DNA of 64,000 nt from Caballeronia temeraria. Its GTDB lineage: Bacteria; Pseudomonadota; Gammaproteobacteria; Burkholderiales; Burkholderiaceae. The stretch lies in contig NZ_FCOI02000026.1 in NCBI RefSeq assembly GCF_001544795.2, positions 1 through 64,000 on the forward strand, read 5' to 3'. This document shows, in pieces, positions 26,324 through 35,070 of the stretch. The stretch's first letter is position 1. Every line of letters starts with the position of its first letter. The notes beneath the pieces were generated by a model. It was not told where the DNA came from. It saw only the letters and a program-made list of their open reading frames with translations, and made no database searches. The translations under genes were made by a program, and so were the position numbers.

Positions 26324-26362
26324 ACCGCCCGAAGAGAAACCATTGCCGAACGCGGAGGGCGA

Positions 26363-27742
26363 ATGACGACAGCAGGGCAGGTGGCCACGTCCAGACAACT
26401 GGCGCTGGCGTTGTTCGACGATGCCAACGCCCAAGGCTTGCCCGTCGAAGCTGCCCGCTCGGACGTCGGTTTTTCGCGCAAGAACGTTCTGATCCGCATC
26501 GTCGATCTTGGCGTGGCGGCTCGCCGGCTTATCGACGCGGCGTATTTCATCGTCGCGCAGGAAGAGACGATCCACGACCTGTACGACGTCGAACTGGACT
26601 ACTTCAAGTGGCTGATGCGCTACTCGAGCCGCAACAACGCGCACCTCGAGCAGGTGATCACGGAGGCACAGAGAGCGCTCATTCAGGCGACTGCCGAAGC
26701 CGACGCCGACGGCTCCAAGCCCTTTGGATCGGTGCAACTGATCGGACGCATCTCCTACGTGGGCGGGCGCTTTCAATTCCGCGTCCCGCCGGATCTCATC
26801 GGCATCATTCGCGGCCCGGGCAAATCGCACTGGCTAAGCCTGCGCATCACCTCGCTCTTCACGCTCAGTTACGCGCGCGTGATGTACGACCATCTGCTTC
26901 CCTATGCGGCCGATGGTGTCACCGACTGGTTTACGCTCGACGAGTTGCGCGCGTGGCAGGGAACGATGGGCGCCAAGGCGCAGGAATTCAAATACTTCAA
27001 GCGGGACTGGCTCGCACCGGCAGTGGACCAGATCAACGACGTCTCGGATCTTTCCCTGTCGTACGAGACGCGCAACGAACCCGGATCACGCAAGATCGGG
27101 CGGATGCGATTTCGGGTCGAGCGAAAGGAAATGGCCGAGCGTCTGCTGCATACGCACGAGCACGCGCAGTCGCTCTATCAGACGCTGAAGCAGGAAATCG
27201 GTCTGTCCAGCGCGCAGTTCAGCCAGATCGCGTCCGACAGGGAAACCTACACCGACGAACGCCTCGAACAGGCTATCGAGCGTACGCGCTTCAGCCTGAA
27301 GCTCGGCAAGGTATCGAAGAGTCCGGCGGGCTTTTTCATGAAGGCGCTGAAGGAAGGCTGGATCGTCTCGGACGCCGAGCGTCAGATGGTGCAGATTCAG
27401 CAAAGCCTCGCGCTGACCGATCAACGCGAGACCGAAGCGAAGGAGCAGGCCGAGACGCGTCGGGCGCTGCAGGTCGCGGCGCAGGACGTGAATGCGCAGA
27501 ACCGTATCGTCGATGAAGTTCGTCGCGGCTGGGAAGTGTACGAAGCCGCAACGCCACGGCAACGCGAGGACTGGCGGCGCACCTACAAGACGAGTCCGGC
27601 CGGGAAGCTGACACTGCGCAGGCTGGGTATCGATCCGACGGGCGAGCTCGTCGAGGCCATCATCCAGAAATATCCCGATCTCAGAGACGGATTCTCGGGA
27701 TACGTATTCAACAAGATGCGGACCGTGAAGGGCAGAAGCTGA
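26363..27742 (+). CDS. Replication initiator protein (Rep_3/RepB type)
   Basis: The 459-residue initiator would bind the iterons and open the origin. The N-terminal half shows the paired winged-helix pattern of Rep_3 proteins: the SLRITSLFTLSYARVMYDHL segment near 165-185, TLDELRAWQGTMGAKAQEFKYFKRDWLAPAVDQIN near 195-230, and a following beta-hairpin. The C-terminal third is long, charged and helical (about residues 330-400, Gln/Glu/Arg-rich), an extension not found in small plasmid Reps. GGAGGGCGA precedes the ATG. Together with parAB it defines the replication locus of a chromid or megaplasmid. Confidence 0.88.
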   Translation: MTTAGQVATSRQLALALFDDANAQGLPVEAARSDVGFSRKNVLIRIVDLGVAARRLIDAAYFIVAQEETIHDLYDVELDYFKWLMRYSSRNNAHLEQVITEAQRALIQATAEADADGSKPFGSVQLIGRISYVGGRFQFRVPPDLIGIIRGPGKSHWLSLRITSLFTLSYARVMYDHLLPYAADGVTDWFTLDELRAWQGTMGAKAQEFKYFKRDWLAPAVDQINDVSDLSLSYETRNEPGSRKIGRMRFRVERKEMAERLLHTHEHAQSLYQTLKQEIGLSSAQFSQIASDRETYTDERLEQAIERTRFSLKLGKVSKSPAGFFMKALKEGWIVSDAERQMVQIQQSLALTDQRETEAKEQAETRRALQVAAQDVNAQNRIVDEVRRGWEVYEAATPRQREDWRRTYKTSPAGKLTLRRLGIDPTGELVEAIIQKYPDLRDGFSGYVFNKMRTVKGRS

Positions 27743-27803
27743 TTTAGACGATCGCAACTAACGGTCTTAGAAAGCTGCGCCTTGTTGCTGGCGTGAAAAA
27801 CCA

Positions 27804-27860
27804 ATGTGCCGGCGCTTCGACGGCTTGGCGTTCAAGTCCTTGCCGCAAGCGCCGGCACAT
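27804..27860. repeat. Perfect 14-base inverted repeat downstream of rep
   Basis: ATGTGCCGGCGCTT (27804-27817) and AAGCGCCGGCACAT (27847-27860) are exact complements around a 29-base spacer, in the gap where rep and the convergent monooxygenase gene end. A transcript in either direction could form a strong stem, so it may help transcription stop on both sides, although no T-run follows. It could also be a protein-binding or recombination site. Confidence 0.6.
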
Positions 27861-27871
27861 GCCTGTTCAGA

Positions 27872-29089
27872 TCAAAGCCACGTCCCGCCCTGACGCTCGT
27901 TCGGCTCCTGTTCGAGCGCGTCGAAATCGTGAATCCAGTCGAGGTGACGCATCAGGCTGTCGCGCCCTTGAAGTCGTGCGTTGCGCGCCTGCGCCTCGGG
28001 ACCATCCGGCAGATGCAGCACGTCCGCCGTGGTGATCGATGCATATTGCACCTTGCGCGTACGGCCCCGGCGGAGCCGCTCGTAAGCCTCTTGCGCCTCG
28101 CGCCAGCGCCCGGCGCCGGCCTTCGCCAGTTGCGCGGCGAGCACCACGGCGTCTTCGATCGACTGATTGGCGCCCTGGCCATGATGCGGCACGAGCGCGT
28201 GCGCGGCATCGCCGATGAGCGTCACGCGGCCCTTGCTCCAGCGCCCGAGCGGCGGCCGATGAAACAGGCCCCAGCGCTGACTGATCGGCACCGCCGTGAT
28301 CATCTGCACCACGGCCGGATGCCAGTCTCCGAACAGCCGCAACTGCTCGCCTTCGCTCGCGGGCGTGACCCAGTCGCGCGACGTCCACGGCGACGGATGA
28401 CGCTCGACCAGCAGAAAATTCTGATCGCCTTCATCGCCGATCGGGTAGTGCAGCAGATGGCCCAGCGGACCGACCCAAAACTGGATGGCCTCGGGATCGG
28501 GCAACAGATCCGTGCGTGCGGCCGGCACCACGCCGCGAAAACCCGAGCAGCCGGAATACAGCGCATCGTCGTAGCCGAGCATCCAGCGCCGCGTGATCGA
28601 GCGCGCGCCATCGGCGCCGATGACCAGATCGGCATCGACTTGCCGGCCATTGGCGAAACTCAAGCTCACGCGATCCGGATGCTGCACGAGATCGACCAGC
28701 CGATGCCCCAGATTGATCCGTTCGACGCCGACCGCCTTCGACAGCACCGCCTGCAAATCCGCGCGATGCACGCCCCAATACGAACCGCTGAACTGCTCGC
28801 GATAGCTCGGCTCGCCGCGATGTTGCCCGATGACTTCGCCGCTGCGTCCATCGCGATAAATCAGCGCCGGAATTTCCGCGCACACCGCGTCGAAGGCCGA
28901 ACGCAGGCCCATCCGCTCGTAGAAACGCGTCGCATTCGCCGACAACGCGACGGCCGCGCCGACTTCGCGAAGCTCATCGGTTTGTTCGAAAAGCTGCGCG
29001 TCGACACCGTGTTCGCGTAGCGCGAGTGCGAGCGTGAGCCCGCCGATTCCCGCGCCGACGATGGCAATCCTCAGATCCAGCTGTCCCAT
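27872..29089 (-). CDS. FAD-dependent aromatic monooxygenase (3-hydroxybenzoate 6-hydroxylase / salicylate hydroxylase type)
   Basis: The 405-residue class A flavoprotein hydroxylase uses NAD(P)H and O2 to hydroxylate aromatic acids. It shows the dinucleotide motif VGAGIGGLTLA (11-21), the DG motif LVIGADGARS and the GD motif LIGDAAHALVPHHGQGANQSIEDA. It pairs with a divergent LysR gene, the usual layout for aromatic degradation genes. No ring-cleavage genes are nearby. Its exact substrate is not readable. Confidence 0.88.
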   Translation of the reverse strand: MGQLDLRIAIVGAGIGGLTLALALREHGVDAQLFEQTDELREVGAAVALSANATRFYERMGLRSAFDAVCAEIPALIYRDGRSGEVIGQHRGEPSYREQFSGSYWGVHRADLQAVLSKAVGVERINLGHRLVDLVQHPDRVSLSFANGRQVDADLVIGADGARSITRRWMLGYDDALYSGCSGFRGVVPAARTDLLPDPEAIQFWVGPLGHLLHYPIGDEGDQNFLLVERHPSPWTSRDWVTPASEGEQLRLFGDWHPAVVQMITAVPISQRWGLFHRPPLGRWSKGRVTLIGDAAHALVPHHGQGANQSIEDAVVLAAQLAKAGAGRWREAQEAYERLRRGRTRKVQYASITTADVLHLPDGPEAQARNARLQGRDSLMRHLDWIHDFDALEQEPNERQGGTWL

Positions 29090-29144
29090 GATGCGTCTCC
29101 GTGTGTTTGAATCGGTGTGCTTATTCTCGGCATCGCACCTTCAT

Positions 29145-29165
29145 TTCACAATAAAATGCCGTGAA
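29145..29165. promoter_or_regulatory. LysR-type binding site between divergent genes
   Basis: TTCAC-N11-GTGAA has perfect 5-base arms with the T-N11-A spacing typical of LysR-type regulator boxes. It lies 22 bases before the LysR start and 56 before the monooxygenase, in the 97-base shared promoter region. Confidence 0.65.
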
Positions 29166-29186
29166 TCAACGTCATCACCAAAATCA

Positions 29187-30146
29187 ATGGACCTCGGCGA
29201 CATCGATCTCAATCTGCTGCTGCTGTTTCAGCGGTTGATGCAGGAGCGGCGCGTCTCGACCGTCGCCGAGCAGATGAACATGAGCCAGCCCGGCGTGAGC
29301 AACGCGCTCGCCAAGCTGCGCCGCAAACTCGGCGATCCGTTGTTCGTGCGCGGTCCGGGCGGCGTCGTGCCGACGCCGTTCGCATTGCGTCTCGCCGATC
29401 CGGTGGCGCAAGCGCTCGCGACGCTGCACGCCGCGCTCAATCCCGCGACCGGATTCGATCCGCTGCGCGCCACGGGCACGATGACGATCGGCATGACGGA
29501 TATCGGCGAGGTGGTTTTTCTGCCCGCGCTGGTCGAACGGCTGGCGCGCGAGGCGCCCGGCATCGCGCTCAATACCGTTCGCGAAACGGGCGTCAATCTG
29601 AGCGACGAAATGGCCGATGGCCGCGTCGACCTCGCCATCGGCTTGCTGCCGCAACTCAAGGGCGGCTTTTATCAGCGCCGTCTCTTCGATCAGCGCTACG
29701 TGTGCCTCTTCAGGCGCGGCCACGCACTGGACGATGCGCCGCTCACGCTCGCGGCGTGGCGGGAAGCCGGGCATCTCGTCGTCGTGTCGGCTGGCACGGG
29801 ACACGGACAGGTCGATGACTGGCTCAAGCGGCGCGGCGTCCAGCGTCGCGTGCGATTGACGGTGCCGCACTTCATGAGCGTCGGCTACATTCTGCAACGC
29901 ACCGATCTGATCGCCACGGTGCCGGAACGGCTCGCTCTGCAACTGGCGCAACCGTTCTCGCTGAGCTTGCGCGCATTGCCTTCGACGTTGCCCGCCGCGC
30001 CGATCCATCTGCTGTGGCACGCGCGCGTTCAGCACGACGAAGGCAATCGCTGGCTGCGCGGCGTGGTGATCGACCTGTTCGCGGATGCCGCGAAGAACAC
30101 GCGCGCAACGAAGGGCGCACGAGCGAACGACGACGATTTGCGATAG
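29187..30146 (+). CDS. LysR-family transcriptional regulator
   Basis: The 319-residue regulator has the LysR winged helix at residues 5-65 (NLLLLFQRLMQERRVSTVAEQMNMSQPGVSNALAKLRRKLGD is the characteristic region, positions about 8-49) and a two-lobed effector domain. The sequence style, with DLNLLLLF and FVRGPGGVVPTPFA, resembles the NodD/NahR-like branch that answers to aromatic compounds. It is divergent from the monooxygenase gene, which it probably activates. Confidence 0.9.
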   Translation: MDLGDIDLNLLLLFQRLMQERRVSTVAEQMNMSQPGVSNALAKLRRKLGDPLFVRGPGGVVPTPFALRLADPVAQALATLHAALNPATGFDPLRATGTMTIGMTDIGEVVFLPALVERLAREAPGIALNTVRETGVNLSDEMADGRVDLAIGLLPQLKGGFYQRRLFDQRYVCLFRRGHALDDAPLTLAAWREAGHLVVVSAGTGHGQVDDWLKRRGVQRRVRLTVPHFMSVGYILQRTDLIATVPERLALQLAQPFSLSLRALPSTLPAAPIHLLWHARVQHDEGNRWLRGVVIDLFADAAKNTRATKGARANDDDLR

Positions 30147-30179
30147 CCTGTCCCGTTCGATCCGATTCTCAACAAGCTT

Positions 30180-30824
30180 ATGTCTCGCACTCTACAAATC
30201 GACTTCGTTTCCGACATCGCGTGCCCGTGGTGCGCTGTCGGCCTGTCATCGCTGCAGCGCGCGCTGGAACGTCTCGGCGACAGCGTCGATGCGCACATCA
30301 CCCTGCATCCGTTCGAGCTGAATCCGGACATGGGTCCGCAAGGCGAGCGCATCGTCGATTATCTTGGCCGGAAATATGGCCGCACGCCCGAGCAGATCGA
30401 AGAGGCGCAAGCCATGATCCGCGAGCGCGGCGCGCGTGAAGGCTTCGCGTTCGGCGAACGCAACTGGGTCTACAACACGTTCGATGCGCATCGGCTGCTG
30501 CATTGGGCGCGCATCGAAGGCAAGCAACTGCCGCTCAAGCTCGCGTTGCTGCGCGCATATCACGGCGAGGGCAAGGACACGAGCGATCCCGAAGTGCTGA
30601 TCGACGCGGCTCGAAGCGTCGGGCTCGATGTCGAGCAGGCGCGCACGGTGCTGGAAAGCGGCGCCTATGCCGACGAAGTGCGGGCGCAAGAGCGCGAGGT
30701 CCAGCAACTCGGCATTCAGTCCGTGCCCGCGATCATCTTCGACCAGAAGTATCTGTTGAGCGGCGGCCAGCCCTCCGAAGCATTCGAAGAAGCGATCCGG
30801 AAGATCATCGACGGTAACGCCTGA
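30180..30824 (+). CDS. DsbA-family thioredoxin-fold oxidoreductase (FrnE-like)
   Basis: The 214-residue cytoplasmic protein has the active-site CPWC (residues 15-18) and a helical insertion typical of FrnE and 2-hydroxychromene-2-carboxylate isomerase-type DsbA proteins. The cis-proline loop is GIQSVPAIIF. These proteins act as disulfide oxidoreductases or isomerases in the cytosol, often linked to oxidative stress. It follows the LysR gene in the same direction after 33 bases. Confidence 0.9.
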   Translation: MSRTLQIDFVSDIACPWCAVGLSSLQRALERLGDSVDAHITLHPFELNPDMGPQGERIVDYLGRKYGRTPEQIEEAQAMIRERGAREGFAFGERNWVYNTFDAHRLLHWARIEGKQLPLKLALLRAYHGEGKDTSDPEVLIDAARSVGLDVEQARTVLESGAYADEVRAQEREVQQLGIQSVPAIIFDQKYLLSGGQPSEAFEEAIRKIIDGNA

Positions 30825-30846
30825 AGCATCCGCCCGCGCCTCGCGC

Positions 30847-31302
30847 TTAATTCGAGCCGGCGTGTTTCGCGAGGAACCGGTCGAGCTGCGCGGCGAAGTT
30901 CTTCCCGTCGCGCGGCGCGTAGGGCGGCGGCCCGCCCGTCTGAACGCCAGAGCTGCGCAGCTGATCCATCATCGCGCGGATCGACAGTCGTTCCTCGATA
31001 TTCTCCACGCTCATCCATTCGCCACGAGGATCGAGCGCGAACGCGTCCTTTGCGATCACCGATGCAGCAAGCGGAATGTCCGCCGTGATGATGAGATCGC
31101 CGGCCTGCGTCATCTCGACGATGCGCGCATCGGCGACATCGAAGCCCGCGGGCACTTGAATCGCGCGTATCCACGGCGAGGGCGGCGTGCGCAGGAACTG
31201 ATTCGCGACGAGCGTCACGTGCACCTTCATGCGTGTGCCCGCGCGAAAGAGGATATCCTTCACGACGGCGGGGCAGGCGTCGGCATCGACGATGATTTGC
31301 AT
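30847..31302 (-). CDS. YaiI/YqxD family protein (DUF188, PIN-like)
   Basis: The 151-residue protein begins MQIIVDADACPAVVKDI, the hallmark of the YaiI/YqxD family, and contains VEMTQAGDLIITADIPLA with the acidic residues shared with PIN-like nucleases. The biochemical role of the family is not established. The start was placed at 31302 because the conserved N-terminus begins there. Confidence 0.9.
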   Translation of the reverse strand: MQIIVDADACPAVVKDILFRAGTRMKVHVTLVANQFLRTPPSPWIRAIQVPAGFDVADARIVEMTQAGDLIITADIPLAASVIAKDAFALDPRGEWMSVENIEERLSIRAMMDQLRSSGVQTGGPPPYAPRDGKNFAAQLDRFLAKHAGSN

Positions 31303-31420
31303 CAACTGGCTTCCGATAGGTTGAGTCGTCGAAGGACTATCGCATGAGCGGACGACGCGGTGTCGACATGAACGCCTATACTTCCTCAACGCATGTCCTC
31401 AAGGCAAACGGAGAATCACC

Positions 31421-31723
31421 GTGAGAACGAAGCTAGCAGGCATTGCAGTGTCATTCTTCATGGGCGTCGCGGGCACGTGCGCCGCGTCGCTTTCCTATGC
31501 TCAGGATACCGGCTCGGCCGCGACCGGCGCGACGCAAGCAGCATCCATGACGAAGGCCGAGAAAAAAGCCGCGCGCCAGCAGGCGCGCGCAAAGAAGAAC
31601 GCCGAGCTGAAGAAGCTCGAGGACGCGGGCTATAACCCGGCACGCGCCAACGACCCGAACTATCCCCAAGACTTGCAGAACGCTCAGAAGAAGGCGGGGA
31701 TCGGAACGGGCGCCAGCCAGTAA
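31421..31723 (+). CDS. DUF4148-type small secreted protein
   Basis: The 100-residue precursor has a Sec signal peptide (hydrophobic residues about 5-25, ending SLSYAQD) and a mature part rich in Lys, Ala and Gln with an alpha-helical KAEKKAARQQARAKKNAEL stretch, then the tail AGYNPARANDPNYPQDLQNAQKKA. This tail is typical of the DUF4148 proteins that are numerous in Burkholderia. Function is unknown; location should be periplasmic. The GTG start gives an N-terminus with the right signal shape. Confidence 0.75.
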   Translation: MRTKLAGIAVSFFMGVAGTCAASLSYAQDTGSAATGATQAASMTKAEKKAARQQARAKKNAELKKLEDAGYNPARANDPNYPQDLQNAQKKAGIGTGASQ

Positions 31724-31945
31724 CGTTCGACGAAGCGCCCGGCTTCGCAAAAAATAAAAGTACAAGAGCCTGGACCGGACTTTCGTTCGGTCCCGCTGTG
31801 TGCTGGGCGTCGCATGCCATCAACGCGCATGTCGAGCGCCGCAATCTTTAATCGATCAAAAAAGCCTGCGCAATTAGGGTTCAGGCGGCTTGTGCTCGGA
31901 TTTTTCTTATCCAACACTGCACTTCATTCCGATTAGCCAGATGCC

Positions 31946-31990
31946 TGTCCGATATACCGGACATCGCCGCTCAGTTCTGGAACCGGTTCC
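31946..31990. promoter_or_regulatory. Two palindromes upstream of ABC operon, probable IclR operator
   Basis: TGTCCG-ATATAC-CGGACA (31946-31963) and the perfect 12-base palindrome GGAACCGGTTCC (31979-31990) lie 15 bases apart, 30-75 bases before the binding-protein gene. The operon ends in an IclR gene, and IclR proteins bind short palindromes, often in pairs. The preceding 31724-31945 holds a GGACCG/CGGTCC hairpin (31772-31793) and no gene. Confidence 0.5.
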
Positions 31991-32020
31991 TCCTATTAAT
32001 TGCTTCGAAAGGAAGTGCAC

Positions 32021-32866
32021 ATGAAATTCTCGAACATAGGCGCCAGAACTGTCTCGCTGCTCGTCATCGCCGGGGCGCTGGTCTTGTCGGCGTGTACCAA
32101 GGTTTCCACGCCAGCCGAGGGCGGCGGGGCTGCGGCCGCGGGTTCATCGACGCTTCAGGCGGTCTTGCAGCGCGGCACCCTGCGTGTCGGCGACTGCCTG
32201 ACCTTTGCGCCGTTCGGCTTTTACGACAAGAACGGCCAGCCCGACGGCTACGACGTCGATCTCGCGAAAGAACTCGCGAAGCAGATGGGCGTGAAGCTCG
32301 AAGTCGTGAACACGACGAGCGCGAACCGCATTCCGAACCTCCAGACGAGCAAGGTCGACGTCGTGTTCTGCAACTTCACGCGCAATCTGGAGCGCGCGAA
32401 GGTCATCGAGTTCACGACGCCGTATGTCGTCGCGAGCGAGGCGCTGCTGGTGAAGAAGAGCAGCGGCATCAAGTCGGTGCAGGACATGGGAAACCGCACG
32501 ATCGCGACCGTGAAAGGCTCGACCAATGGCGATGAAGTCCGCTCGCTGAACATCCCGATCAAGATCCAGGAATACGACAGCTCGCAGGCCGCGATTCTCG
32601 CCGTCAAGCAAGGTCAAGCCGACGCGATGATCGAAGACAACAACTTCCTCGCGTATCAGGCGACGCTCGATCCCGAACTGACGGTTACGAACGAAGCGCT
32701 CGTGCCGCTCGAATACAACGCGTTCGGCGTGAAGGCGGGCGATCAGGCGTGGCTCAACTATCTGAATCTGTTCCTCTTCAACATCAACGCGTCGAAGCTC
32801 AACGCCCAGCTCTACAAGAAGTGGTTCGGCACCGATCCGCATTTCCCGCTCAACCCGCAGTTCTGA
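32021..32866 (+). CDS. Polar amino acid ABC transporter, substrate-binding lipoprotein
   Basis: The 281-residue precursor has a lipoprotein signal with lipobox LSAC (Cys at about residue 25) and the SBP_bac_3 fold: LRVGDCLTFAPFGFYDKNGQPDGYDVDLAKEL lies at about 50-80 and the ligand-binding Arg in FCNFTRNLERAKVIEFTTPYV. The start at 32021 is preceded by AAAGGAAGTGCAC. It is lipid-anchored, unlike the soluble paralogue at 18973. It supplies the two permeases downstream. Confidence 0.92.
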   Translation: MKFSNIGARTVSLLVIAGALVLSACTKVSTPAEGGGAAAAGSSTLQAVLQRGTLRVGDCLTFAPFGFYDKNGQPDGYDVDLAKELAKQMGVKLEVVNTTSANRIPNLQTSKVDVVFCNFTRNLERAKVIEFTTPYVVASEALLVKKSSGIKSVQDMGNRTIATVKGSTNGDEVRSLNIPIKIQEYDSSQAAILAVKQGQADAMIEDNNFLAYQATLDPELTVTNEALVPLEYNAFGVKAGDQAWLNYLNLFLFNINASKLNAQLYKKWFGTDPHFPLNPQF

Positions 32867-32920
32867 GAGGAAGGACGTGATGTCGATATTGCATGAGATA
32901 CGGACGATGCGGAGGCCGAG

Positions 32921-33637
32921 ATGAGTTACGAGTGGCTAACGTTGTGGGGCTATGTCCCCGAGTTCTTGAAAGCCGGCTGGCTGACTCTGCAGGTGACGCT
33001 TCTTGCGTTCGTGTTGTCGCTGGTGCTCGGTCTGCTGGCGGCGCTCGCCAGCATGTCGCCGGTCGCCGCGATCCGGTTCATCGCGCGGGCGTATGTCGAA
33101 GTGATCCGCAACACGCCGGTTCTCCTGCAGATCTTCATCGTGTTCTTCGGTTTGCCGTCGGCGGGCATTTCGCTCGATGCGTACTGGGCCGGCGTGATCG
33201 CGCTCGGCCTGAACGTCGGCGCGTATCTGTCGGAGGTGTTTCGCGCGGGCATTCAGTCGGTGCCGCGCGGTCAGCTCGAAGCCGCGGGCATTCTCGGCCT
33301 CGAGCGCGGACAGATCTTCACCGAGATCGTATTGCCGCAGGCCGCGCGCGCGGTCTATCCGGCGATCGTCAACTATCTGATTCAACTGTTGCTCGGCACG
33401 TCGCTGTTGTCGGCGATCGCGCTGCCCGAACTCACCGGCACCGCGACCGTCATCAACTCGCGCACGCTGCTCTATATCCAGACGTTCGCGGTCGTGCTCG
33501 TCGCGTATCTGGTGTTGAGCAACGTGCTCTCGTGGATCGCGGGCCAGCTCGGCGCGCGCATGTTTCATCCGCCTCTGGTCGTCCGGCCGCGCGCTCGCTT
33601 CGGCGGCCTCGCGCTGCGCCGCGCCAATCGCGCCTGA
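32921..33637 (+). CDS. Polar amino acid ABC transporter, permease 1
   Basis: The 238-residue inner-membrane subunit has several hydrophobic helices, the family VIRNTPVLLQIFIVFFGLP motif and the EAA loop EAAGILGLERGQIFTEIVLPQAAR. GGAGGCCGAG precedes the start. A second, different permease follows, so the channel should be a heterodimer. Confidence 0.92.
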   Translation: MSYEWLTLWGYVPEFLKAGWLTLQVTLLAFVLSLVLGLLAALASMSPVAAIRFIARAYVEVIRNTPVLLQIFIVFFGLPSAGISLDAYWAGVIALGLNVGAYLSEVFRAGIQSVPRGQLEAAGILGLERGQIFTEIVLPQAARAVYPAIVNYLIQLLLGTSLLSAIALPELTGTATVINSRTLLYIQTFAVVLVAYLVLSNVLSWIAGQLGARMFHPPLVVRPRARFGGLALRRANRA

Positions 33638-33658
33638 TGCCCGAACCGGAGCCGCATC

Positions 33659-34303
33659 ATGTCCATTGAATTGCTGAGAACCAGTCTGTCGATCCTGCTG
33701 CAAGGTCTCGTGACGACGCTCTTGCTGTCCCTCGCGTCTATCGTCGGCGGCACGCTGATCGGATTGCTCGCCGCGGTGTTGCGATCGTTCGGGCCGTGGG
33801 GCACGGACCGCATCGCCCGGCTGTATACGGAGCTTTTTCGCGGCACGCCGGTACTGATCACGCTGATGTTCATCTACTTCGGCGTCTCGTACTTCGGCTA
33901 TGCGATCGATGTCTTCGCCGCCGGCGTCATCGGCCTGAGCGTGTATCAGGGCGCGTATATCGCCGAAGTATTCCGCGCCGGCATCGAAGCGGTGCCGAAA
34001 GGCCAGTGGGAAGTCTCGCAGATTCTCGGTTTGTCGCGCACGCAGGCGTTCGCGTTCGTCGTGCTGCCGCAGACCGGGCGGATCGTGCTGCCGCCGCTCA
34101 TCGGCCAATATCTGTCGCTCATCAAGGACACGTCGATCGTCAGCATGATCGGCATGTCGGAGCTGATGCACGGCGGCCAGGCGATCGTCGATCGCATCGG
34201 CAAGCCGGTGGAGATTTACGGACTCGTCGCACTCATCTATTTCGTCGTGTGCTTCCCGCTGTCGCAGTGGGTGCGCCACCATGACCGCAGGAGACTGTCG
34301 TGA
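33659..34303 (+). CDS. Polar amino acid ABC transporter, permease 2
   Basis: The 214-residue partner permease contains LFRGTPVLITLMFIYFGVSYFG and the EAA loop VSQILGLSRTQAFAFVVLPQTGR. It ends overlapping the start of the ATPase gene (GTGA). Together with permease 1 it would form the membrane pore. Confidence 0.92.
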   Translation: MSIELLRTSLSILLQGLVTTLLLSLASIVGGTLIGLLAAVLRSFGPWGTDRIARLYTELFRGTPVLITLMFIYFGVSYFGYAIDVFAAGVIGLSVYQGAYIAEVFRAGIEAVPKGQWEVSQILGLSRTQAFAFVVLPQTGRIVLPPLIGQYLSLIKDTSIVSMIGMSELMHGGQAIVDRIGKPVEIYGLVALIYFVVCFPLSQWVRHHDRRRLS

Positions 34304-35052
34304 GCAATCAAAGTCAGACCAGGCCCATCATTTCGCTCTCGGGCGTCAGCAAAGCATTCGGCGCGACGCGCGTGCTCAACGAGATCAATCTCGATGTGCG
34401 TTCGGGCGAAGTGCTCGTGCTGATCGGCGCGTCGGGTTCGGGCAAGAGCACGGTGCTGCGCATCATGGCAGGGCTCGAAACGACGGATTCCGGCGAAGTC
34501 TGGGTCAACGCAGTGCCGCTGCACGACCCGAAACGCGCACGCGATATTCGCGGTCACGTCGGCATGGTGTTCCAGCAGTTCAACCTTTTTCCGCACAAGA
34601 CCGCGCTCGGCAACGTCACGCTCGCGCTCATCAAGGCGCGCAAGATGAGTCCCGCCGATGCCCGCGAACGCGCGATGGAAGTGCTCGATCGCGTCGGGCT
34701 CGCCGATCGCGCGGATCATTACCCGAGCCAGTTGTCGGGCGGACAGCAGCAGCGCGTCGCGATCGCGCGGGCGCTCGCGGTCGAGCCGGGCATCATGTTC
34801 TTCGATGAAGCGACGTCGGCGCTCGATCCCGAACTCGTCGGCGAAGTCACCGAAGTGATGCGCGGCCTCGCCCGCGACGGCATGACGATGGTCGTCGTCA
34901 CGCACGAAATGGGTTTCGCGCGCAAGACGGCGGACCGCGTCGTCTTCATGGACAAGGGCGTGATCGCCGAGCAGGGCGAGCCGGAGCAGATTTTCGTCAA
35001 TCCATCGAACGAGCGCACGCGGCAGTTCCTGCATCGCGTGCTCGACCACTGA
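34300..35052 (+). CDS. Polar amino acid ABC transporter, ATP-binding protein
   Basis: The 250-residue ATPase has Walker A GASGSGKSTV near residue 45, the Q-loop VFQQFNLFPHKTALGN, signature LSGGQQQRVAIARAL, and a Walker B ending FDEATSALDP, where Ala replaces the common Pro after Glu. The GTG start follows AGGAG and overlaps the permease stop, indicating coupled translation. Confidence 0.93.
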   Translation: MSNQSQTRPIISLSGVSKAFGATRVLNEINLDVRSGEVLVLIGASGSGKSTVLRIMAGLETTDSGEVWVNAVPLHDPKRARDIRGHVGMVFQQFNLFPHKTALGNVTLALIKARKMSPADARERAMEVLDRVGLADRADHYPSQLSGGQQQRVAIARALAVEPGIMFFDEATSALDPELVGEVTEVMRGLARDGMTMVVVTHEMGFARKTADRVVFMDKGVIAEQGEPEQIFVNPSNERTRQFLHRVLDH

Positions 35053-35070
35053 CGCTGACGGAGCACATGA

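Larger units (their letters stand above)
25582..26362. other. Replication origin region between parA and rep
   Basis: About 780 bases without a gene lie between divergent parA and rep. There are ten copies of the hexamer GGTGAG or its complement: forward at 25606, 26108, 26173, 26195, 26217, 26248 and 26279, and inverted at 25869, 25933 and 26302. An AT-rich stretch at about 25685-25765 could be the unwinding region. I found no convincing DnaA box (TTATCCACA). The layout matches iteron-controlled origins of plasmids and chromids. Confidence 0.8.

Noticed and set aside
26308..27516. 402-residue frame in another frame across rep
   Set aside because: Arg-rich shadow of rep, which has a good ribosome site and Rep_3-like helices.
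31772..31793. GGACCG/CGGTCC hairpin as terminator of the DUF4148 gene
   Set aside because: No T-run follows the stem, and A-rich sequence lies before rather than after it.
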